This document shows positions 51,280 to 61,200 of a stretch of DNA of 64,000 nt, piece after piece. Made by a program: the position numbers and the translations under genes. Numbering within the stretch: position 1 is the first letter of the stretch; every line of letters starts with the position of its first letter. Under the pieces are notes generated by a model. That model was not told the origin of the DNA. It searched no databases and was given only the letters and a program-made list of their open reading frames with translations. The stretch comes from Micavibrio_A sp041655955 (GTDB lineage: Bacteria > Pseudomonadota > Alphaproteobacteria > Micavibrionales > Micavibrionaceae): assembly GCA_041655955.1 (NCBI GenBank), contig JBBAEN010000001.1, positions 992,001 through 1,056,000 on the forward strand. Direction: 5' to 3'.

Positions 51280-52215
51280 CGGAATCCCAATGTGTTGGTA
51301 AAATGGAAAAAGGCCACGATGCTGGACGCACCTGTGGCCTGTACGGAGACTATATTCCTATATTATCGAGCGAAAGTCAAGTTTTCATTTATGTTGAAAC
51401 CAGCACAATCCATTGAAACTACTACGATTGGAGAAAGCCGGGTCGCGCGTCTGCCAATCACAACCAATCTACTTTCCGGCACAGTCCGAGAACGCCCCTA
51501 ACCCATTGATATACAAGCCATCCACAACACTTTATATCCAGTAAAGTACGTGGGGGATACCGGAGACACGCCCCACAAACTCTGGCTCTGCGTCTTCTAA
51601 ACCGCTCCGGCGGCGTGGCTGGTATTACCAAGGCCGTTACCGTCAAATAATGACACTCCGGAAATTACGCCGCGTACAGCGCAGCGCTGTCTTCCTGTGG
51701 TGTATTGAAATCTATTTTCTGCATTTTTTCGACATCCATACTTCCCGTTCTAATCCAAAGCTCTATGAGTCTGGCCAATTTCGCATCTTCGGGCATTCCG
51801 CTCTCTCTGGTATATTTTTATAATATTTGAGTAGAAAACACCAAAGATCGGCCGCCATATCCAATGAGTTTTTCACAACCATGTCCGGGATGTTAGAGAT
51901 ATCGTGGGCAGCTTCCGGTCTGGACACCGCGTCATCAAGTGACGCAGACAATAAATCGAAGCAAGTTATCTGCCCGGAAAATATCACCTTCTATCAATAG
52001 GCTGTAAATTGCCCATCATTGGAATAATGATTTTAAATATATCTTTTCTTTGATCTAAATATTTTATCAAAAACTTTCTTCTGCATACCCATGAACCTTG
52101 CGTGATACACGCGGGTACTCATGCTTGTTTGCTAAAAAGATCTCCCTAAAATCAAGATGCATTTCGATACTTCTACGTCATCAATATTTTAATTTCTAAT
52201 GAGCGGAGACATTCT
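51280..52215. other. Gene-poor junction between defence island and adhesin gene
   Basis: About 930 bp. It holds a degenerate minus-strand frame (51665-51987) and otherwise no supported gene. CAACCAATCT at 51461-51470 repeats the bases just after the tRNA 3'-end copy at 22803-22812 and may mark the old right edge of the island. The last 200 bp must contain the adhesin promoter; I see no clear boxes. Confidence 0.4.
51665..51987 (-). pseudogene. Remnant of a small helical protein, frameshifted
   Basis: The frame from 51987 reads a helical stretch (DISNIPDMVVKNSLDMAADLWCFLLKYYKNIPE) and then loses sense. A neighbouring frame continues plausibly as SGMPEDAKLARLIELWIRTGSMDVEKMQKIDFN to a stop at 51665. 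The switch is near a run of five A's (about 51820). It was probably one gene of about 105 residues, now broken. Family unknown. Confidence 0.35.
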
Positions 52216-55200
52216 ATGAGCATCCAGATTCAAATTATCGACACTCAAACATCCGCCCTTAGAAATAAAATTGTGAGCGACGGCAGCACAACGCTGTCCC
52301 CCCAACCCGGCGACATCATCCAGATCACGGAATCAACACGACATGCCGCAAGTTATATGCAAGACGGCACTGATCTGGTGATTACGTTCGACGATGGCAC
52401 AGAGCTGCGGATTCAAAATTATTTTAATTGTGGTTCCGGCACGTGCAACGAGATTGTTTTCATTGATAAGCTGACCAGCGAGGCATGGCGCGCCCTGCCC
52501 GAAGAAAGCGCTATGTCCTTATCGCCCAGCGCGGAAGCCACATCCATCAGCTTTTATTACGAACCCTTGGTCGCGGCGGAAACACAATCTATGGGATATG
52601 GGTGGATTTTACCTGCGCTTTTGCTTGGTGGCGCGGGTGTGGCAGCAGCCGCTAGCGGATCGTCCGGCGGCGGCAAGGGGAAATCGAGAACTCCCCGCGA
52701 CAACTATGATTTTGATACGCGCTCGCCCAACCTTGACAGCGTAAGTGACAACGTCGCCCCCGTGATTGGCCGAATCAATGCGGGCGATACAACCAACGAC
52801 AACCGCCCCGTCATCACCGGCACAAGCGCCGCCCCGGGATTACAGGTCAATATTTACGATAACGGCGTATTGATTGGATCGGCGCCGGTTGATGCGGCCG
52901 GCCATTGGAGCTTTACGCCCGGCGCGGATTTGGCCGAAGGCGCGCACAACCTTACCTTCCGCAATGCCAAAAGCTCCGGCGAAGAAGGGCCGGTATCCGC
53001 AGGTTTTACTTTTTCGGTGGATACGGTTGCGCCCACCACCACACCAGTGCTGGACAATGTGCATGATGATATTGCACCGATAATCGGCACAATCACCGCG
53101 GGCGACACGACCAACGATAAGCGACCGGAATTCACCGGCAACGGCGCAGAGCCAGACACGCATATCAATGTCTATAACAACGGGATATTGATCGGCACAA
53201 CCACTACGGACGGCATCGGCGAATGGAGCTTTACGCCCGGCACTGATTTATCCGATGGCGCGCACAGCTTTACCTTTCGCAATGCCGATCTGGCCGGCAA
53301 TGAAGGGCCGGCATCCGCCCCCTTTGAATTTTCGGTGGACACGATTGCACCAACCACCGTACCCATACTGGGCAGTGTAACCGATAATGTCCTGCCTGTG
53401 GTCGGCGCGATTACAGCGGGGGATACAACCAATGATCCCCGCCCTTCCTTTAATGGTTCGGGGGGCGTTCCCAACGCGCTGGTGAATGTCTATAATGATG
53501 GCGTTCTGGTCGGGACGACAAGCGCCAATGGCGCTGGGGTTTGGAGCTTTACGCCTAGCGTCGATCTGGCCGAAGGCGCGCATAATTTCACCTTCCGCAA
53601 CACTGATTTTGCGGGCAATGAAGGCCCATCCTCCGCAGACTTTTCCTTCTCGGTCGATACGATCGTTCCAACCACCATACCCGTATTGGACAGTGTGACC
53701 GATAATATCGAACCGGTGACAGGCGCGATCAGCGCAGGTGATACAACCAACGATCCCAGACCCGTATTTGAGGGCAGCGGCGCAGAGCCGGATACGCTGG
53801 TGAATATCTATAATAACGGCGTTCTGGTCGCCACCGTCACTGTTGATGGCGGTGGTGACTGGGCCTACACGCCCGGCACAAATCTGGCCGAAGGCGCGCA
53901 CAATTTCACCTTCCGCAACGCCGATCATGCGGGCAATGAAGGGCCATCCTCTGCAGGTTTTGCCTTTTCGGTTCTTACCGTTGTGCCTGGCTCTGCGCCC
54001 GTATTGGACAGCGTGACGGATAATATCGCCCCCGTAACAGGCGCGATCACCGCGAACAGCACAACCAACGACCCCAGACCCGTATTTGCAGGCAGTGACG
54101 CGGATCCGGATGAGTCCGTCAGAATTTATGATAATGGCATCCTGGTCGCCACTGTGAGCGCCGACAACAATGGTGATTGGAGCTTTACGCCCGGCACAGA
54201 CCTGGCCGAAGGCAGCCACAGCTTTACTTTCCACAAGCTCGACAGCGCCAGCAACGAAGGCCCGTCATCGGCAAGCTTTACATTCCTGATCGACACGGTT
54301 GTGCCAACCCATATGCCGATACTGGGCGATGTGATCGACAATATCGCGCCGGTAATAGGCGTGATCCATGATGGCGATACAACCAACGATCCCCGCCCGA
54401 CCTTTAATGGCGCGGATGCTGAGCCAAATACACGTGTAAATATCTATGATAATGGCGTTCTGGTCGGGACGACGACCGTTAACGGCGCTGGGGTTTGGAG
54501 CTATGTTCCCGGCACGGATCTGGCCGAAGGCTCACACAGCTTTACCTTCCGCAGCACCGATCTTGCGGGCAATGAAGGGCCGGCATCCGCAAATTTCGAC
54601 TTCTCTGTCGATACGATTATACCGACCACCATGCCGGTATTGGACAGTGTGACCGATAATATCGCCCCCGTAACAGGCGCAATCAACGCAGGCGACACAA
54701 CCAACGATCCCAGACCCGTATTCGAAGGCAGCGGCGCAGAGCCAGATACGCTGGTGAGAATCTATGATAACGGCGCCTTGGTCGCCACCGTGAGCGCCGA
54801 CAACAATGGTGAGTGGAGCTATACGCCCGATACAGATTTGGCCGAAGGCAACCACAGCTTCACCTTCCTCAATGTTGATTATTCCGGCAATGAAGGGCCA
54901 ATATCCGCAGCCTTCCCCTTTTTGGTTGACACGATCGTGCCAACCCATGTGCCGTCATTGGGAGAGGTGATCGATAACATCGCCCCCGTCACAGGCGCGA
55001 TCAGCGCGGGCGACACAACCAACGACCCCCGCCCCGAATTTCGCGGCAATGGCGCAGAGCCCAATACACTGGTGAATATCTATGATAATGGGGTATTGAT
55101 CGGCTCGGCAAACGTCAATTCCTCTGGTGGCTGGAGCTTTACGCCCAACTCTAATTTAAGCGAAGGTGATCACAGCTTCACCTTCCGCAACGCCGATTAT

Positions 55201-58200
55201 GCCGGGCATGAAGGTCCCTCCTCACCTGCTTTTGAATTTTCGGTCGATACGGTTGTGCCAGGCAACGCACCAGTACTGGTCAGTGTAACCGATAACGTAA
55301 CCCCCGTAACAGGCGCAATCAACGCAGGCGACACAACCAACGACCTCAGACCTGTATTCGAAGGTAGCGGCGCAGAGCCAGATACGCTGGTGAATATCTA
55401 TGAAAAGGGCAATCTGGTCGCCACCGTAGCCGTCGATGGCGATGGTGATTGGAGCTATACGCCCAGCGCAGATTTGGCCGAAGGCAGCCACAGCTTCACC
55501 TTCCGTAATGCCGACCATGCGGGCAATGAGGGTCCCGCCTCCGCCGCCTTCGCCTTTTCGGTGGATACAATTGCACCAACCGACGCCCCGATACTGGGCG
55601 CTGTGATCGACAAGGTCATCCCCGTGACAGGCTCGATCAGCGATGGCGACGCAACCAACGATCCCCGCCCAAGCTTTAACGGTGGCGGCGCAGAGCCGGG
55701 CACATGGGTAAATATCTATGACGATGGCAATCTTATCGATTCTGTCCCCGTGGATGGTAACGGGAACTGGAGCTATACACCCGGTTTTGACTTTGATGAA
55801 GGCGATCACAGCATTACCTTCCGCAACGCAGATGCTGCCGGCAATGAAGGCCCACCCTCTGCGCCCTTTGACTTCTCGGTCGATACGGTTGCGCCAACCG
55901 ACGCCCCGACGCTGGGCGGTGTGACCGACAATGTCGAACCGGTCACGGGCGCGATCAGCCCGGGCGGCATAACCAACGATCCCCGCCCGGAATTCACCGG
56001 CAGCGGCGCCGAGCCCGGGTCAACGATCAATGTCTATAACAAGGGCTCCTTGGTTGAAATCATCACGGTGGATGGCGCCGGCAACTGGTCCTACAGGCCG
56101 GGTGCGAATCTGGACGAAGGAAATCACAGCTTCACCTTCAGAAACCAAGATGCGGCCGGCAATGAAGGCCCTGCCTCTGTGCCTTTTGATTTCTCGGTGG
56201 ATACATCTGTACCAAGCAATACAGTGACCATCGATTCCATCACACCGGACACTGGCGCGTCGTCTTCGGATTTTGTGACCAATGCCACATCCGTGACCTT
56301 ATACGGCCACACAGGCGGCACTCTGGGCAGTGGCGCAAAGTTGCAAATCTCGCTTGATGGCGGCGCGAGCTGGATTGATGTGACGCCTACCGGCACAAGC
56401 TGGAGCTACACCGATAGCCGTACCCTGAGCGATGGGGCTGTAGAATATCAAACCCGTATCTTGAGCGCGGCCAATACATCCGGCCCGATCACAACCCAAA
56501 CCATCACAATCGACACCGAAGCCCCCGCCACGATCACCGGCACGCATATCGAGGATGATACCGGCATCAGCGCAACCGATTTCATCACCTCCGACACCTC
56601 GCTCACCATTTATGGCACGCTGGGCGACGTACTGGGGGCCGGAGAGAGGGCGCAGATATCAACAAATGGTGGCACAACATGGCAAGATGTTTCCGTTAGC
56701 GGCACAGACTGGAGCTTTGTTGACAATCGTACGCTTACTCATGGCGATTACACGTATAAAATCCGCACGATTGATATCGCAGGAAATATCACCAATGGTA
56801 CAGATATCGGGGTAACCGTTGACACGGTTGCACCGGGTGCCATCACGATTACCTCTATTGCCGATGATACAGGCGATAGCGCGACAGACTTCCTCACCTC
56901 TGACCAGACGATTACGCTTCACGGCAGCCTTGCCGTAGTGCTTGGCGCGGATGAAGAGGCGCAAATCTCGTTTGATAGCGGCACGACATGGGAAGTCATT
57001 ACGAACATAGCGGGTACAAGCTGGAACCATGCAGATCCGCGCATATTGGCAGATGGCGATTACACCTATATGGTGCGCATCATGGATGCTGCGGGCAATA
57101 TCGGCCCGGTCAGCAGCCAGATCGTTACCATTGATACTGCCATGCCCGGTATGCTCGTCGTGACGCGCATCCAAGACAGTATTAATCCAGTTTTAGACGA
57201 TATTATTGACGGCACAATCACCAATGATGCCTCACCGATCATGACAGGAACGGCGGCAGAGCCTTATTCGATTGTGCGCGTTTACAACGGCGACTTAGCT
57301 TCGAGAGTTCTTATTGGTGAAGTCAGAGCGGATGCCGCAGGAAACTGGACATTCGCGCCGAGCGCACCGTTGGAGGATGGTTTATACGCCTGGAGCGTGA
57401 GCAACGTGGACGCCGCCGGTAACGAAGGCAACCGCACCGCGCCCATCCATTTTGAGGTGGACACGATACTTCCAACAGATAGCAACATTGTTGCGCTTAC
57501 TGGTGATTCTGGCGCATCGGCCACTGATTTTATTATCAATAATGGAACGATTGAGTTGACTGGTACTTTTACCCTCCCCATCAATCCTGGCGAAATCGTG
57601 AATATTTCCGCTGATGGTGGCCTAAGCTGGGATGAGGTTACAGATATTACCGGCACGGACTGGCGCTATCTCGATCCGGTAACCCGCACAGATGGAACAT
57701 ATTACTACGAAATCTATGTGCATGACGGCGCGGGCAATGTCGGCGCAAGCGATACGCAAAAAGTGGTCGTGGATACAACCGATCCGGGGGCGATTACGAT
57801 CGATTCGATCGGCAACGATACCGGCATTTCTGCAACGGATTTTATCACCAGCGCGACCTCTATCACGCTAAATGGTACGCTTGCCGCACCTCTGGCCTTG
57901 GGCGACAACAAAGAAACCGCGCAAATCTCGTTCGATAATGGCGCGACATGGACGAATCTGGTGGTCAATGGTACAAGCTGGAGCCACACCGACCCGACAA
58001 TACGGGCACACGGCGCGCATGAATATCAGGTACGGATCATTGATCTGGCCGGCAATACTGGGCCTGTAGCATCGCAAGTTGTTACGGTGGATACGGTTGC
58101 CCCGGAAGCACCAAGTATCACAGCAATTGATGAAGACACCGGAATTGTGAGTGATTTCATCACATCTGACACCGAAATCACCATAGAGGGCACATTGGCC

Positions 58201-61200
58201 GGCGCGCTTGAAGCGGGCGACCGTGTTCAAATTTCTGTCGATAATGGCGCGACATGGGGCGATGCGGCCGTATCCGGCACCAATTGGAGCTTTGTGGACG
58301 GGCGCACATTAACAGATGGCAGCCATGTCTATCAGGTCCGCACGATTGATATTGCGGGCAATATCACGGTCGGTGCAAGCCAGACCGTTGTGGTCAAAAC
58401 CAGCGCATCATCCGCAACGATATCCATCGACTCGATCGATCAGGACACAGGAATATCCGCAACCGATTACATAACCAGCGACGACACGCCGACCATTCAC
58501 GGACGTCTTAGCGATAACATAGATTCCAGCACCCGTGTCGAGCTGTCATTTGACGGCGGCACGAACTGGCATACGGCAACGGTTAGCGGCACGAATTGGA
58601 GCTACAGCTCTGCACCGCTGGCCGAGGATACCTACACCCTTATCGCACGCACGATTGATGTTGCCGGAAATATCGGATCAACTGCGACGCAATCCATTAC
58701 CATCAACCTGACCGCCCCCACAACTATGGCCATAATTACCCATGCCGTGGACGATGTCGGCATCATAACGGGGGATGTTTTCCACGGCGGAAGTACCGAC
58801 GACACAAAACCCGTATTGCACGGCACGCTTAGCGCGCCGGCCGTATCTGGCGAAGAACTGCGCATTTATCTGGGTGCGACGCTGCTTGGCACTGTTGCCT
58901 TAACAGCCGGACAAACCGCTTGGTCTTACGCGATCAGTTCTGACCTTGCCAATGACACTCATGCCCTTTCGGCGCGTGTGGTTAACATTGTCGACCTTGA
59001 GAGTGTGGGGCCGATATTCAACATTACCATTAATACCGTTCCGCTGAGTGTTACATCGCTAACGATTGATGATCTAGACACAGATACATCGTGGACGAGC
59101 GCATTCTCCATAACCGAGGATACCAGTGATTTCATAACACGCGATACAACCATTAGCCTCAAAGGGGCGGCGGTTGTCGGGGCCGGTGGTATTGTACAAA
59201 TCAGCAGTGACGGCGGCACAACATGGACCGGCCTTAATGTCGTATCGGGGGCATGGACATATGACGATCCGATCCAGCGCACCAGCGACACGACCTATCA
59301 GCTTCGTGTGGTCGACAGTGCCGGCAATGTTTCACCGACCACGGTTACACGCACAGTGGATATTGATGTTACCGCACCATCAAGCGGACTTCTCTCCCCC
59401 GCCTTACGGCCGCTGAACGATACCGGTGTTATCGGTGATAATATAACCCGCGATACCAGCCTTTTGTTCACCAGCGCCGATAGCGGCTTGAAAGATGCAA
59501 ACAGCACGATTGTCTTGATCCACGACGTCAATGGCAACGGCATTTTTGAACATGGCATTGATGTTATTCTGGCGACAGATTCCAATGCGGGAACATCCTG
59601 GTCATTGTCATCATCGGTAAGCGCCGATACAAGTTATAATCTTGGCCTAATCCAATATGATGCGGCGGGTAATTTTTCCAGATTATCCCCGACCGTTCAG
59701 ATCGACATTGTGAGTGCGGATGACCACAAAACAGGTTCTTTCACGGCGACGTCTTCATCCACCATCTATAACTACTATACCGCAGGCATGGGCACAGGAA
59801 TCGGGGAAAACGGTCTTTTGCAATTCACTGTGCGCGAAAGCGTTTTGACGCAAACGGGACTGACAACAAGCACAAGGATAGACTCTGATTACAGAGTAGG
59901 AGATGTGATTACCAATACCACATTCTTTGATTATAACCGTGATGGATATGCGGATGTTGTCGCCGGCTCATATTACTATGGCGACATTGCCCAGAGTGTC
60001 TTTACGGGCAATAATGACGGAACATTCACCCATTCCCGCGTACCCGTATCCTATACCACCGCGCTTGGCGGCGTTATTGCTTTTGATAAAGAAGGTGACG
60101 GCTATCTTGACGTGCTTTGGGGTGACTGGGGCAATGATAATTTGCTCCCCATTTTTGCATCGAATAACGCAGGTGTCCTTGTGAGCAGCAATTTGCTTGC
60201 CAGTGGTAACACGATTTATTCGAACAAAGAGGCCTCCGGCGTTGATCTCGACAATGACGGTGACATCGACATTGCCATACATAGTTACATCGTGAACGGA
60301 GCGGTTAACGGCTATGCCATGACCACTTTGATCAATGATGGGTCCGGCACATTCCACGTCGGACAGACCGTTAATAACGTCTTTAATAACTATATCGCAA
60401 ACGCAGATAATGCCGTGTCTATGACTTGGGCTGATTTTGATGGCGACGGAGATATGGATTTATTCCTTGGCCGTACATATGGCACGAATATCAGCGGTAT
60501 TTACTTGAATAATAACGGTACAATAAGCTCTGAAAAAATAAATATTGGCGATACCAGTAGCGCTGTAAGCGGCGGTGCATCCATTGCGGTTGATTGGAAC
60601 GGCGATGGCAAAATGGATGTCGTGGAGTTTTCCAATTCCGGCGTATCCTCCGGCGTTATCAGCCTGTACACCAACACCAGCACGAACGGTTTGCTGAGCT
60701 TTAACGCTCCGCAAGTGACGCTGGCATCCGCCATCCCTTATATCGGGGGCGCGAATGCTGTGGATTATGACTGGGATGGTGACATCGATATTGTTTACCA
60801 GATGGTCAGAACCGGCGAGGTTGCGAGCATCGAAAATACCAATCAGGTTGCGGACGGAACGGCTTTGCATTTGCGTATTGTTGATCAGAACGGGATCAAC
60901 TCTTACTACGGCAATACGGTTCAGCTCTTTGATTCCAGAGGTAAACTGGTTGCTACACAAATTTTGAACCCGCAATCCGGTGTCGGCACGAATGACAGCA
61001 CAGGGCTGGTTCACTTCTTTAATCTATCGCCGGATGAATCCTATACGGTTGCTCTTGTGCGCTCCGTTAGCGGCGCATCACAAGATATTGGTGGTGTGGC
61101 CAGCTTGGCAACGGGGGCGGATACCCTCTCAACCATCGAGAATGTGAACAAGCAGTGGAGCGGCCTAAAAACCGGAAAAGCGCATAACGCTTATATTCTT

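Noticed and set aside
52732..56229. CRISPR-like or non-coding tandem array
   Set aside because: The 318-bp units are far too long for CRISPR repeats and are in frame throughout an open gene with clear Ig-like protein sequence.
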